Virus record (IMG/VR): IMGVR_UViG_3300033997_000406
Location: 1-64,000 of that record
DNA: 64,000 nt
From: a virus
Direction: 5' to 3' (one strand)
Numbering within the stretch: the stretch's first letter is position 1; each line of letters starts with the position of its first letter. The notes under the pieces are model-generated. The model was not told where the DNA came from and ran no database searches. It worked only from the letters and a program-made list of their open reading frames with translations. Position numbers and translations under genes: made by a program. This document shows, piece after piece, positions 22,981-31,595 of this stretch.

Positions 22981-23513
22981 GTTCAACCCTATTTGTCTTG
23001 CGTGATAGTCGAGGCGACTGCGGCGGTAACGCTATGTTTTGGCCTACAGGTGGCGGCTATACCACTGACCTGAATAAAGCAGCTCATTACACAAAAGAAC
23101 AGGCTGAGCGCCAACACAAAACCCGCCCCACTGACATACCTCTACCTTTGGAGGCGCTGCAGAAGCTCACACGCATTACTGTAGACCATCAGTATCTACC
23201 GGACGAACACAACAACCACTCGCCTGATGCTGAGTATGTGATCCAGCACTGCAGAATGTGGGACGGCAACGACATCTACTTTCAGAACGATACCAGCGCC
23301 AGCAATGGCGATGACGTAAAAACAACAAACCTTACCAACGCAACCCGATACAGCAAAACCGAAGCCATTAAGCGAGCAGCAACGTTTAACAATGCTCAGA
23401 TATGGCCATTACAGGATTTGGTTGCGATAGGCAGACAATCAGTGTCTGCGAAGCGAATAGACACAGCGGCAATGGCTGCACTGTCTGGCATTACAATTTT
23501 AGAGGCGGAATAA
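22977..23513 (+). CDS. Unknown protein inserted between parA and parB
   Basis: 178 aa. ATG at 22977 overlaps the parA stop as ATGA, so it is part of the par operon. It appears to be a tandem duplication: FVLRDSRGDCGGNAMFWPTG with later ADLNKAAHYTKEQA-like and PLPLEALQKL segments, repeated as YVIQHCRMWDGNDIYFQND, NLTNATRYSKTEAI and IWPLQDLVAIG. The fold is unrecognised. Standard P1/F par operons are two-gene, so this is an extra component. Confidence 0.65.
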   Translation: MSSTLFVLRDSRGDCGGNAMFWPTGGGYTTDLNKAAHYTKEQAERQHKTRPTDIPLPLEALQKLTRITVDHQYLPDEHNNHSPDAEYVIQHCRMWDGNDIYFQNDTSASNGDDVKTTNLTNATRYSKTEAIKRAATFNNAQIWPLQDLVAIGRQSVSAKRIDTAAMAALSGITILEAE

Positions 23514-23515
23514 CA

Positions 23516-24511
23516 ATGGCAACGGCACCTGTACGCAAGAAACTTGAACTACGCGGCATCAGCGCAGACGCTATGGAAACAGCTCGGGCAAATTTCCAAT
23601 CTATGGCGGCAGTGATAGAGATTCCTATCAGAGGCGGCAAAGTCGCTACATTCACTCTGGTTGTGGTACCAAGCGATGATATTGAATCAAAGACCTATGT
23701 AGCCGGTGAAAACGGTCGTAATCAAAAGCTACTGAACAAAGTCTCTGTATCTGACATATCACCCACAATTAAAGCAAGCGGTCAGCAGTTCCCCGCCTTT
23801 GGTCAGTGGGACAACGATTTAATCAAAGTGATTGACGGTTCACGCAGACGTTTTACGTGCAAAGCGTATAGCCAGCCCTATTACATTTACGTCACCAGTG
23901 ACCCGATTGAGCGCGCTGACGTTCGCTATATCAGCCAAGTGGCAAACATCAGTAAAGGCTTATCCCTGTATGAGAAAGGCTCTACCTTTGCGGCTTTACT
24001 TGATTATGGTACCTATGCCGACAATAAGAGCCTGGCAGAAGGTGAAGGCGAGCACGAAAGCACGGTATCTATTGCTATATCGTCCTTTAGAAACCTTCCA
24101 GTGTCTGTTGCTGAACGCATACCAAGCATAAGCGACATAGGCCGCTCTCTAATGAAAGAACTGATTGACCTTAGTTCTGACACCCGGTTAAGCGTAGAGC
24201 AGCGTACAGGCCTTATTGATACGGTCCTAACTGATGAATTTAGTTTAGACCAACTAATTGCCGAATCAGGTTCAGAGGATCCAACCGTTTTAAATAACCT
24301 CTTTATCAAAAAGTACAAGGCTGCACACGCTGAGCTGCTTCCAAAAGCCAAGGAAAAAACACCAGCCCCTATTTTGGCTAGCAAAGGGAACACTCAGGCC
24401 GTTATCGCCAAGTCATCTAAACGAGGCTTTACGGTTCAGATCAACTGCACTGACGCAAAGGTACGGGCTGCTATTGAGGCCGCCATACAGAAAGCGATTG
24501 AGGGTAAGTAA
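23516..24511 (+). CDS. parB: Partition protein ParB
   Basis: 331 aa from the ATG at 23516. The N-terminal half carries a ParB-type segment (KVSVSDISPTIKASGQQFPA; FGQWDNDLIKVIDGSRRR) and VANISKGLSLYEKGSTFAAL; the C-terminal half has helices and a basic beta end (SKRGFTVQINCTDAKVRAAI) typical of P1/SopB dimerisation domains. Binds the centromere parS and stimulates ParA. No parS is obvious directly downstream. Confidence 0.88.
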   Translation: MATAPVRKKLELRGISADAMETARANFQSMAAVIEIPIRGGKVATFTLVVVPSDDIESKTYVAGENGRNQKLLNKVSVSDISPTIKASGQQFPAFGQWDNDLIKVIDGSRRRFTCKAYSQPYYIYVTSDPIERADVRYISQVANISKGLSLYEKGSTFAALLDYGTYADNKSLAEGEGEHESTVSIAISSFRNLPVSVAERIPSISDIGRSLMKELIDLSSDTRLSVEQRTGLIDTVLTDEFSLDQLIAESGSEDPTVLNNLFIKKYKAAHAELLPKAKEKTPAPILASKGNTQAVIAKSSKRGFTVQINCTDAKVRAAIEAAIQKAIEGK

Positions 24512-24850
24512 ATGTCCGGACCAACTGAAAAGGAAATTAACGTCACTTTAGCCAGGTATGAAGCACCAGCAGATCTTGTATTTGACCCTGACGGCCACCC
24601 AATGACTCACAACGCCCTGATTAATGAGTATAGGGATTTGAACTACTGCAACAACTGGAACCTATTAATGCCGTTGGCCATAAAGCTACACATTGGCTTT
24701 GACCCATTGCCCACAGATGAAACAGCACCAGCGGTAGCCTGGAGTAATGCGGCGGCTATTCAAGTGACTGCAGATACCCACCAACGAGCTATCGCTGAGT
24801 GCGCCTATCTAATCGTCACTGAACGTAACAGTGTGGCACTCACAGGTTAA
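24512..24850 (+). CDS. Hypothetical protein
   Basis: 112 aa. Begins at the nucleotide after the parB stop, so it is co-transcribed with the par operon. Contains LTRYEAPADLVFDPDGHPMT-like N-terminal sequence and a helical C-terminus. Not recognised. Confidence 0.55.
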   Translation: MSGPTEKEINVTLARYEAPADLVFDPDGHPMTHNALINEYRDLNYCNNWNLLMPLAIKLHIGFDPLPTDETAPAVAWSNAAAIQVTADTHQRAIAECAYLIVTERNSVALTG

Positions 24851-24859
24851 GGGCTCCGT

Positions 24860-26059
24860 ATGCAATCCATTGTGCAACAAATTTACGAGCAATCAACTGG
24901 GCCTTTAACAAACCAGCAGCTGTATGACGCACTGGCAGAACGCGGCTATAGCAAAGACGACTATCAGGAAGTTGGTCAGTCAGGTAAGCGCCACAACCTG
25001 TTTTACAGGCGGGTAAGGTGGGTTCAGCAGTCACTTAAAAAGCGATCACTGGTGTTACGCACAGGCAAGAACGCTTGGGAACTGTCCACCCACAGAAAGA
25101 TAGAACTGCGCTCCATAGGAGCTGCACAATCAGTTATAGCTATGAGCACGTCCTTAGGTATCGCTATATGGGGCAAAAGCGAGGTTATTGGTCGCGATGT
25201 CATAGACGAACCAGTGCATTTGATTTTGTCATCGCCACCTTACCCACTCAAAGTAGCAAGGGCTTACGGCAACCCTGTTATAGATGAATACATCGACTTT
25301 CTATCTATGGTGCTTGAGCCGTGGATTGATAAGCTGGCCCCTGGGGGGAGTATTGCGCTTAACGTTAGCAATGACATCTTTGAGGATGGCTCACCAGCCA
25401 GATCAACATACCTTGAAGAAATGACAATAGCCCTTAAAAAACGCTTTGGCCTGCACCTTATGGACCGTATGCCATGGGTAAGCAATAAAGCACCCGGACC
25501 TATTCAGTGGGCCAGCCTTGAAAGAACTCAGCTAAACGTTGGCTATGAGCACATTATATGGTTCACCAACGACCCGTTTAAGTGCTTTTCTAACAATCAG
25601 CGAGTACTGCAAGAGCATTCTGAACAGCACAAACGACTAATGGCCAAAGGCGGAATGCAATACCACTCAACTGCAGCTGATGGCAATTATGTGAAAAAGG
25701 TAGGAGCCTATGGCGCACAGACTAAGGGGCGCATCCCTACAAACGTTCTGCAGTTCTCCAATTACTGTAAATCCGGACGACAAGTAACTGCATTTGCCAA
25801 AAGTTTGGGGATGCCAGCACACGCGGCAAAGTTCCCTGTATCGCTGTGCAACTTTCTGATTGAGTTTTTAACTCAGCCTGGACAGTTGGTTGCTGATATT
25901 TTTTCTGGCACCCTGACCGTAGGGGAGTCAGCAGAAGGGCTAAATAGGCGGTGGGTTTGCGTTGAAATGATGTGGGAATACATTAAACAGTCATTCCCTC
26001 GCTTTGAACGATTCGGGCACGATGTTTATTGGAACCCTTCATTTTTAAAAGCCATTTGA
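24860..26059 (+). CDS. Amino-group DNA methyltransferase (N4-cytosine or N6-adenine)
   Basis: 399 aa. Catalytic motif IV is HLILSSPPYPLKVARAYGN, and the SAM-binding motif I comes late, DIFSGTLTVGESAEGLNRRW, giving the beta-class order. SPPY favours N4-cytosine modification but adenine cannot be excluded. Residues 1-95 form an additional winged-helix-like domain (LTNQQLYDALAERGYS) perhaps for target recognition. No restriction partner nearby. Confidence 0.88.
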   Translation: MQSIVQQIYEQSTGPLTNQQLYDALAERGYSKDDYQEVGQSGKRHNLFYRRVRWVQQSLKKRSLVLRTGKNAWELSTHRKIELRSIGAAQSVIAMSTSLGIAIWGKSEVIGRDVIDEPVHLILSSPPYPLKVARAYGNPVIDEYIDFLSMVLEPWIDKLAPGGSIALNVSNDIFEDGSPARSTYLEEMTIALKKRFGLHLMDRMPWVSNKAPGPIQWASLERTQLNVGYEHIIWFTNDPFKCFSNNQRVLQEHSEQHKRLMAKGGMQYHSTAADGNYVKKVGAYGAQTKGRIPTNVLQFSNYCKSGRQVTAFAKSLGMPAHAAKFPVSLCNFLIEFLTQPGQLVADIFSGTLTVGESAEGLNRRWVCVEMMWEYIKQSFPRFERFGHDVYWNPSFLKAI

Positions 26060-26073
26060 AAAAAGGACCAGGT

Positions 26074-26229
26074 ATGAAGTACCAGCTTTGGTTAGTGCAA
26101 CTTAGCTTATTAATCCGTGACAAGTTTCAATACTGTGCAGACTGGGAGCAGTGGGACGAATGGCGCGACTACTTCAATCAAGGCTCTTCACCTGAAGAAG
26201 CTTTAAACGAATCGCACAGGCCTGGCTAA
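26074..26229 (+). CDS. Small Trp-rich hypothetical protein (51 aa)
   Basis: MKYQLWLVQLSLLIRDKFQY then DWEQWDEWRDYFNQGSSPEE. ATG at 26074 follows AAAAGGACCAGGT. Helical, aromatic; unknown role. Confidence 0.5.
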   Translation: MKYQLWLVQLSLLIRDKFQYCADWEQWDEWRDYFNQGSSPEEALNESHRPG

Positions 26230-26281
26230 AAGCGAAGTACAGGCCCAGCATTAAACCTTGACAACAAAGGAGCAAGACACA

Positions 26282-26745
26282 TTGAGCGCATTTTTTATTT
26301 GGACAGACTTAGAAACAGGCGGCCTCGCTGGAAAACTGGATAACGGACAACTGGGCTGTAACTACTACCCTATTGCAGAACCTATGGCATTGAGCAGGAA
26401 AGTGCTGAGCAAGCCATCTTGGACCACCTGAAAAGCAACGGCGTCGACGCCTACGACAAAAAAACTAAAACGGGCGGGATTATGGCGGGCAACTCTATAG
26501 TGCTGGACCGTATGTTTATTGCAGCACAAATGCCTAAATTTGAAAGCTACATGCACTATCGCCAACTGGATGCGTCTGCGCTGGCCATTGCTGCCCGTTA
26601 TTGGGCGCCAGAAGTGGCTAAAGAAGCTATAGCGAACAAAGCTTATGGTCATGAAGCGCTGGCGGATATACGGGAAAGCATTGCAGAAGCAAGGGTGTAT
26701 ATGGATATGTTTAAGCTGAAGAGCTTATCACCTAATTTATCCTAA
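26282..26745 (+). pseudogene. DEDD exonuclease (oligoribonuclease-like), broken by deletion and frameshift
   Basis: A TTG at 26282 after AAAGGAG opens AFFIWTDLETGGLAGKLDNG with the Exo I motif, but the frame stops at 26431. A second frame carries the rest: AEQAILDHLKSNGVDAY, then GNSIVLDRMFIAAQ (Exo II), YRQLDASALAIAARYW and YGHEALADIRESIAEA (Exo III with its His and Asp). Compared with family members roughly 50 residues between Exo I and Exo II are missing at about 26380. Activity is doubtful unless frameshifting occurs. Confidence 0.7.
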
Positions 26746-26754
26746 CAGTTAACA
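26737..26754 (-). promoter_or_regulatory. Dispersed operator-like element, site G (perfect)
   Basis: Plus strand TTATCCTAACAGTTAACA, exact consensus. It overlaps the last codons of the exonuclease remnant and ends at the -35 of the next promoter. Confidence 0.7.
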
Positions 26755-26782
26755 TTGATTATTTGGTAGAACCCACTATAAT
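26755..26782 (+). promoter_or_regulatory. Sigma70-type promoter
   Basis: TTGATT, 16 bp, TATAAT. The transcript would start near 26789, about 30 nt before a strong terminator. Confidence 0.6.
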
Positions 26783-26788
26783 CGATAA

Positions 26789-26845
26789 CGCTTTTTGACA
26801 GGAAGAAACCTTGGTATTGCCCCGCTCCCCGCGGGGCTTTTTTAT
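26789..26845 (+). ncRNA. Candidate short RNA or leader/attenuator
   Basis: Between the promoter at 26755 and the terminator at 26819 lie about 55 transcribed bases with no ORF of note. Either a short regulatory RNA or an attenuated leader for the membrane protein gene at 26906. No family match recognised. Confidence 0.35.
26819..26845 (+). terminator. Rho-independent terminator
   Basis: GCCCCGC-TCCCC-GCGGGGC followed by TTTTTTATT. Confidence 0.8.
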
Positions 26846-26905
26846 TGTCCTGGAACACACTCAGCATTACAATGCGGCTCGCATCAAATAGAAGGGCCAG
26901 TATCT

Positions 26906-27109
26906 ATGCTTTCTCTACCATCCATCACCAGCGGCGGCAAAGACAAGCCAGAGATTTTTACCTCAGCTGGCGGTACATCACTTCCACCAATACCAGGCGA
27001 TGAGGCCTACACAGAACCAAGCGAAACAAACTATGAGTACGCCTATCTTTTTATAGTTTTTGTACTTGTTGCGGTGATATGGCGGGCCTACAAAGGCAAT
27101 AAGGACTAA
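26906..27109 (+). CDS. Small single-pass membrane protein (67 aa)
   Basis: A Pro/Gly-rich N-terminal part (ITSGGKDKPEIFTSAGGTSL) and a C-terminal transmembrane helix (YAYLFIVFVLVAVIWRAYKG). ATG at 26906 follows AGAAGGG. Stands alone, convergent with the minus-strand block. Unknown function; a possible small lysis or envelope-modulating protein. Confidence 0.5.
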   Translation: MLSLPSITSGGKDKPEIFTSAGGTSLPPIPGDEAYTEPSETNYEYAYLFIVFVLVAVIWRAYKGNKD

Positions 27110-27127
27110 CGCTGACTGGCGCCAGCT

Positions 27128-27583
27128 TTAGTTTGGCTCAATCCAGCCCAAGCTTAATCCTTGGCAACGCATTGCAAATATCTCAAACTCAGACTTATCG
27201 TTGTCTGAAAACGAATACCCCTCACCGTAAGCAATGCCGCGAGTCCCTATCAAAATATCAAACGGCTTAAACCTCTGCACCTTGCAGACATCCCTATAAA
27301 TCCGTTCTTCGCCCTTTGCAAAAAAGACGTTCACAAAGGCCGTTGCAACATGACCAGCAGATATAAAGTCAAATAGCTTTGCATAGTCCTGAGACAGCCT
27401 GTAACCCTCCTGATCTGGCACTATGACAATCGGCTTTCCTGATGCGTCAGGTTGAGCCGTTACCTTGTCGCCCTCGCGCAGCCACACTAAAGAGCTACCC
27501 TGCTCAGCTAAAGCTTTAGCAGCATCCAGAGTGAGGCCGCTTATTGTCACGCTGTATAACTGTTCACTTTTCTGATATTCCAT
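27128..27583 (-). CDS. Hypothetical protein
   Basis: 151 aa, beta-rich (YSVTISGLTLDAAKALAEQG; IRDVCKVQRFKPFDILIGT-like). Last gene of the leftward 32.8-27.1 kb block. Not recognised. Confidence 0.55.
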   Translation of the reverse strand: MEYQKSEQLYSVTISGLTLDAAKALAEQGSSLVWLREGDKVTAQPDASGKPIVIVPDQEGYRLSQDYAKLFDFISAGHVATAFVNVFFAKGEERIYRDVCKVQRFKPFDILIGTRGIAYGEGYSFSDNDKSEFEIFAMRCQGLSLGWIEPN

Positions 27584-27591
27584 ACTTGCCC

Positions 27592-27855
27592 CTACGGTTT
27601 TCTTAATTTGATGTTGTACGAATGCTCAGGCGGCTTTATCCATGCCCGGTAAAAGAAATTAGGCAGTACTTGGGTGGCGTCCGCCAGCAGCTCTATTTCT
27701 TCATTGGTGGGGTAATTGCGGCCTGATTCAATGCCAGCCAGGCGAACAGAGTTAATGCCGGTCATGTCCATAAGTTCGTCTAAAGACAGGCCTCCAGCAA
27801 ATCTGGCGCACTCTAAAGCGCTACCCTCAAACTTGTCTGACTGAATAAACGCCAT
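27592..27855 (-). CDS. Small XRE-like DNA-binding protein
   Basis: 87 aa. The segment ECARFAGGLSLDELMDMTGI then NSVRLAGIESGRNYPTNEEI is a helix-turn-helix of the XRE/Cro type, followed by LLADATQVLPNFFYRA. Possible regulator within the block. Confidence 0.7.
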   Translation of the reverse strand: MAFIQSDKFEGSALECARFAGGLSLDELMDMTGINSVRLAGIESGRNYPTNEEIELLADATQVLPNFFYRAWIKPPEHSYNIKLRKP

Positions 27856-27857
27856 GA

Positions 27858-28190
27858 CTACAGCCTTTTTCTGACTTTCAATAGCGCCAAATCCAGCTGA
27901 AGCTCGCTTATCTCAGAATCTAGCTCTACCCTTTGATGAAACAACTTCGGATCACTCTGCTTTTTTGCGTCAGACATCAGCTTCTTTTCCTCTTTGGCCA
28001 GCCGACTTAATTCAGCAGAATCTTCCGGAGACATTTTTCCGGCCTGCATCCTTTCAACAAAAGGTACAGCACTTCGCCTCAACTCAAACACTTTGCTAAG
28101 CGGCGATGACTGCATGAATGCAACCAATTCGTCTCGCTTCTTACGCCTGACTTCTATAGCTTTCTCAAGGAGCTGAACCGTAATACTCAT
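27858..28190 (-). CDS. Coiled-coil hypothetical protein
   Basis: 110 aa, strongly helical and charged (ELSRLAKEEKKLMSDAKKQS; ISELQLDLALLKVRKRL). Overlaps the upstream gene stop by 1 nt. Function unknown. Confidence 0.55.
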   Translation of the reverse strand: MSITVQLLEKAIEVRRKKRDELVAFMQSSPLSKVFELRRSAVPFVERMQAGKMSPEDSAELSRLAKEEKKLMSDAKKQSDPKLFHQRVELDSEISELQLDLALLKVRKRL

Positions 28191-28420
28191 TAGTGATCAA
28201 TCCTACCCATGCAGCGCTCCAGCATTAATGGGTTAGCCCTGCCAAACGCTTTAAAATGTTCTGCAGCTACAGTGGCTGACCAGCGCATATCTGCCTGCTC
28301 GGATACCAGCACCAGCGGTTCAACACTAATAACAACCGCAAACTCATAACGACCGCAACCGCTAGCAAGCTGATATTCAGCGCTCACCGGCTCAACTAAA
28401 TCACCTACGCTAATCGACAT
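28190..28420 (-). CDS. Small hypothetical protein (76 aa)
   Basis: Beta-rich (GDLVEPVSAEYQLASGCGRY then EFAVVISVEPLVLVSEQAD), reminiscent of a small SH3-like barrel. Operon-internal. Confidence 0.55.
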   Translation of the reverse strand: MSISVGDLVEPVSAEYQLASGCGRYEFAVVISVEPLVLVSEQADMRWSATVAAEHFKAFGRANPLMLERCMGRIDH

Positions 28421-28422
28421 AG

Positions 28423-28755
28423 TTACCTCTTCGTTTTCTTTGTACCAAGCTGGTACCGTTTAGGGCATACAGTGCAGCAAGCACGTAAAGAGCCTGAGCG
28501 AGCTTGTTTCAATGTGCCACCACAAGTACATCTACTCTTTTCTAATGCTGGCGCCATTCTTCTGTTTATTTCCTCCACTCTTTTTACTGCCATGTCGTGC
28601 GAAACCTTGGCACCATACAAAGCTTTTGAAATTTTACTGTACTCTCGACTAATCCAACGGCCGCCACTTTCAAGGTGCAAACCATCACCCATCATGTCGC
28701 CTAACTTTATGAGCTGCTGGTGCAGGTACTTTTTATCTTCGTTATCAGCTTCCAT
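28423..28755 (-). CDS. Zinc-finger hypothetical protein
   Basis: 110 aa from the ATG at 28755 (GGAAG upstream); this start overlaps the upstream gene by only 11 nt, whereas a longer frame would overlap by 167 nt. The C-terminus CTCGGTLKQARSGSLRACCT then VCPKRYQLG is a four-Cys zinc ribbon. N-terminal part helical. Function unknown. Confidence 0.6.
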   Translation of the reverse strand: MEADNEDKKYLHQQLIKLGDMMGDGLHLESGGRWISREYSKISKALYGAKVSHDMAVKRVEEINRRMAPALEKSRCTCGGTLKQARSGSLRACCTVCPKRYQLGTKKTKR

Positions 28756-29353
28756 AACTAATAGCTTCCAAAGGCGCATAGAAAGGGTTTTTGTTGCCAG
28801 GCGGGCAGACCAAAGCGACTTTAATAGTTTCAATAGAGCGAAAGCACCAACCACAGTCACTATCCCAATCGGTCCAGCCATTTTTAAGGGTTCTGTAACC
28901 AAGGAAAACACAAGACTCTAACTTGCGTTTTTCTGCTTTCCACACCTTCTTTCTCCGGGTGCGGCCTTGAGGCACAAATTCGTTTTCTTCTCGCCTAAAA
29001 TATCTTTGACTAACAGCTACAGTCTGGCCAAGCTTAAGTGTCTCGCTATCTTGCTTTGCCACTTCAGGCGCTGCTGATTGAGCATCAACCAGAGCTACCG
29101 CTTTTTTTATTTTCTGGTTGAAATCTAAGTGGTCCAAATCCGGATCCGTGCAATTGTCTTTTAGCACCTCATAACCCATAACGATTCTGGCTATTGCACC
29201 TGTGCCCATGGCCTCCAATATATTCAGTATGTGCTTTTGTATTCGTTGCTGTTTGCTTTCACTATTGAGATAGGAATACTCAAGCCTTCCGATATTTCTG
29301 TGAAGCATCCACGCAAGCTTTAAATCGCGCTTTGAGGCTACGGCTAATTTCAT
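28745..29353 (-). CDS. Hypothetical protein
   Basis: 202 aa, basic (RTRRKKVWKAEKRKLESC). Contains Trp/Cys-rich LKNGWTDWDSDCGWCFRS near the end. Start overlaps the ASCH-like gene stop by 4 nt. Not recognised. Confidence 0.55.
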   Translation of the reverse strand: MKLAVASKRDLKLAWMLHRNIGRLEYSYLNSESKQQRIQKHILNILEAMGTGAIARIVMGYEVLKDNCTDPDLDHLDFNQKIKKAVALVDAQSAAPEVAKQDSETLKLGQTVAVSQRYFRREENEFVPQGRTRRKKVWKAEKRKLESCVFLGYRTLKNGWTDWDSDCGWCFRSIETIKVALVCPPGNKNPFYAPLEAISYGS

Positions 29354-30126
29354 ATAGCCACCTTTCCAATCACGCCATTGGTAGTAAGCACTTTAAACTC
29401 AATAACCCACACCCAAGGGTTAGAATCCCAATCACCACCGGTTGAACGCCAAAGTGAAGCAAAAGAATCTAATGCTGTATCCAAGTACGACCGGCCGCCA
29501 GCTTCATAGCCTGGCCAGACCTGCACACCAGCCTTTGGAAATGGGCGAGGCAAAGGGAATGAATAAACACCTTCACTTTCAATGTCCTTATCACTAATTG
29601 ATTGCAGTCGCTCTAATCGTTTTCCGGTAATTTCTAAGATAATTCGACACGCCCAGCGCGGCATGTGAATGGATGGACGCCAAGCAAGATCCCCGCCGCT
29701 CCAGCCAGCTCTGTAAATAGCAAAATCAGGCGTTTGTAACTCTGCTGGAACAGCATTTACCTTGCTGCCACAACCAGACCATTCGAAATAACTCACCTTA
29801 CTGCTATCCCAGGCGGAATGATTGGAAGGTGGATCAGGGATAAATGCCTCACGAACCCAAAGACGATCTCCTTTACTGCCAAAGGGGCACGGCGCAAACA
29901 TTTGCATTTCCTCTACGCAAGCTAACTCAGACTCGCCAAAGCAACCAAAGCCATATCGACTATCTCTTTGAGCAATAGCCATCCAGTTGTAACGTGCATC
30001 ATCACTATCATTGTTCTGCCTCTGAGGAACCTGCCATTTTGGCACCACTCGGCGCGTTGCACCCTTTTTCCCAGCTAAAATTGATTCAACCATCGCCGTA
30101 TTAAAAAAGATCGGTAACTCTTTCAT
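29350..30126 (-). CDS. Phage ASCH-like protein
   Basis: 258 aa. Shows the pattern of a widespread phage family: PIFFNTAMVESILAGKKGAT with TRR, CPFGSKGDRLWVREAF, WRPSIHMPRWACRI, LERLQSISDKDIESEGV and the C-terminal NPWVWVIEFKV. The ASCH fold is thought to bind RNA or modified nucleotides. Role in phage biology not established. Confidence 0.78.
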   Translation of the reverse strand: MKELPIFFNTAMVESILAGKKGATRRVVPKWQVPQRQNNDSDDARYNWMAIAQRDSRYGFGCFGESELACVEEMQMFAPCPFGSKGDRLWVREAFIPDPPSNHSAWDSSKVSYFEWSGCGSKVNAVPAELQTPDFAIYRAGWSGGDLAWRPSIHMPRWACRIILEITGKRLERLQSISDKDIESEGVYSFPLPRPFPKAGVQVWPGYEAGGRSYLDTALDSFASLWRSTGGDWDSNPWVWVIEFKVLTTNGVIGKVAI

Positions 30127-30140
30127 ATTGAGCCTTATAC

Positions 30141-30374
30141 CTAAATAGGAATATCGCTATCTGCATCGACAGCAGGCGGTGCCGCTACCCATTTAAGCAG
30201 TGGGTATCTGCCATCAAGGTAGAAACCAGCGCCAGCAGGTTCTTTTGGTATTTGTGGCATTACAGCAACACACGTTTCGCAGTAACAGCGATAGCCGCCC
30301 GCGTTATCCTCTGTCAGGGCGACATCGCACCCTGGACAGAACACGCCATCAAACATTGACTGTACGACCGCCAT
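30141..30374 (-). CDS. Zinc-ribbon hypothetical protein
   Basis: 77 aa. [20 protein letters not shown] then CETCVAVMP gives two CxxC knuckles. ATG at 30374 overlaps the rdgC-like gene end; ATG at 30356 is an alternative. No better identification. Confidence 0.55.
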   Translation of the reverse strand: MAVVQSMFDGVFCPGCDVALTEDNAGGYRCYCETCVAVMPQIPKEPAGAGFYLDGRYPLLKWVAAPPAVDADSDIPI

Positions 30375-31503
30375 TATGTGAAGGAGCTGAAACAACCCCG
30401 TCTTGCTCCATAGCCTCAACTATGCGAGCGGCACGGTTATAACCAATGCGGAACTTTCGCTGAATACTGGACACGCTGCAGCTGTTGCTTTCACGAATAA
30501 AAGTAACGGCTTGGCCATAAAGAGGATCAGAGGCGCCACCATCTAATTCAGATGATGCAGCTGGCTCCTTAGTTTTTTGCTCTTCGGACACTTCCGAACC
30601 GTCATACTGGTTGCCTACAAGCAAGGCATCAATGGATGTACTGATAATGGAGTGCATCAGGATAAGGTCAGCATCTAAGCGGGCCTTAATATCATCCCAA
30701 CCCAGCTCAGTATTTTGACCGACTAGCAGGTCGTGATATTTAAGACCGGTAATAACTCCGCTATCCCGGATAACAAAAGATATTTCACTTGGCTTACACA
30801 GCCCTATCAGGACCACTAACTTGTCCTGCAAATGCGATTGAACTTCGTCAGACATGATCAGGTGATTATCAAAGCGCGCCTTACCGCCTTCCTCATCCGG
30901 GGCTTTAAACTCTACCTTGCTGCCCTGCTCAAAACCTGCAGGTAGGTTTTCGCCTTTAGTCCACAGAGCCAAGTTGCCGTTTAATTTATGGTTATCAAAC
31001 AAGGGCAAAGCAGGCAAAGAGCCAATTGACTTACGCAACAACGCCACAATAGTCTCAGCAACACTATGGCTAGATGTGCCAATAGCGATAATGTGGCGCT
31101 TTTTATCGTAATAACCATGCACTACCCTAGAGCGACTAAACGCTCTTGGCATTAGGGTTTGACGCAATTCAGATTTAAGGGCTTCTTTTTCTTTTTTTGC
31201 TAAATGGCGGCCCTTTTCGCGCTCAAGGTCTTTTATTTTTGGCGCCAGCTCTTCGTTCAGCACGTCTGAGGGCAATATCTTTTCTTCTTTCTTGACCGCA
31301 AAAACAATTAAATCACTGGATTCGTAGGTGTAACCTTCAAACGACTCATGGAGCGGCGTAGTAAAACCCTGCTTCATCGACTCTTGTGAGGTGCAAGCGG
31401 TAAACTTAAACGCCGCTAAAGCCTCACCCAATTGAACCGCACCAAGAGCCAGTGGCTCTGTCACACGATATAAAATCAAACTTTTAAAATGTACAAACGC
31501 CAT
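30349..31503 (-). CDS. rdgC: RdgC fused to an FtsK gamma (KOPS-reading) domain
   Basis: 384 aa from the ATG at 31503 (GGAGTGGGG upstream). Residues 1-300 match RdgC, the ring-shaped DNA-binding recombination modulator: [65 protein letters not shown] and LDADLILM. After an acidic linker, the last 60 residues are an FtsK-gamma winged helix: [52 protein letters not shown]. In FtsK this domain reads KOPS (GGGNAGGG). The fusion could steer RdgC toward KOPS or the dif region. Upstream lies the palindromic element at 31516. Confidence 0.88.
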   Translation of the reverse strand: MAFVHFKSLILYRVTEPLALGAVQLGEALAAFKFTACTSQESMKQGFTTPLHESFEGYTYESSDLIVFAVKKEEKILPSDVLNEELAPKIKDLEREKGRHLAKKEKEALKSELRQTLMPRAFSRSRVVHGYYDKKRHIIAIGTSSHSVAETIVALLRKSIGSLPALPLFDNHKLNGNLALWTKGENLPAGFEQGSKVEFKAPDEEGGKARFDNHLIMSDEVQSHLQDKLVVLIGLCKPSEISFVIRDSGVITGLKYHDLLVGQNTELGWDDIKARLDADLILMHSIISTSIDALLVGNQYDGSEVSEEQKTKEPAASSELDGGASDPLYGQAVTFIRESNSCSVSSIQRKFRIGYNRAARIVEAMEQDGVVSAPSHNGGRTVNV

Positions 31504-31515
31504 AAACCCCACTCC

Positions 31516-31532
31516 AATTAACAATGTCAATC
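31516..31532. promoter_or_regulatory. 17-bp palindromic element, copy 1
   Basis: Minus strand GATTGACATTGTTAATT, one base from the palindrome GATTrACAwTGTyAATC. It sits 13 bp upstream of the rdgC-like start. On the minus strand TTGATT and GTTAAT hexamers 17 bp apart overlap it, so it may be an operator. Confidence 0.6.
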
Positions 31533-31551
31533 CCAATTAAATCAACAACTT

Positions 31552-31585
31552 AATAAAAACAAAAACGCCAGAAATTATCTGGCGT
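31552..31585 (-). terminator. Rho-independent terminator, leftward
   Basis: Minus strand ACGCCAGA-TAATT-TCTGGCGT followed by TTTTTGTTTTTATTA. Ends the 32.8-31.6 kb unit ahead of the rdgC promoter. Confidence 0.78.
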
Positions 31586-31595
31586 CACATACTAA

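Noticed and set aside
24860-26059. Dam-type adenine methyltransferase acting on pac GATC sites
   Set aside because: Catalytic box is SPPY with the beta-class motif order rather than the Dam DPPY layout, so GATC specificity cannot be claimed.
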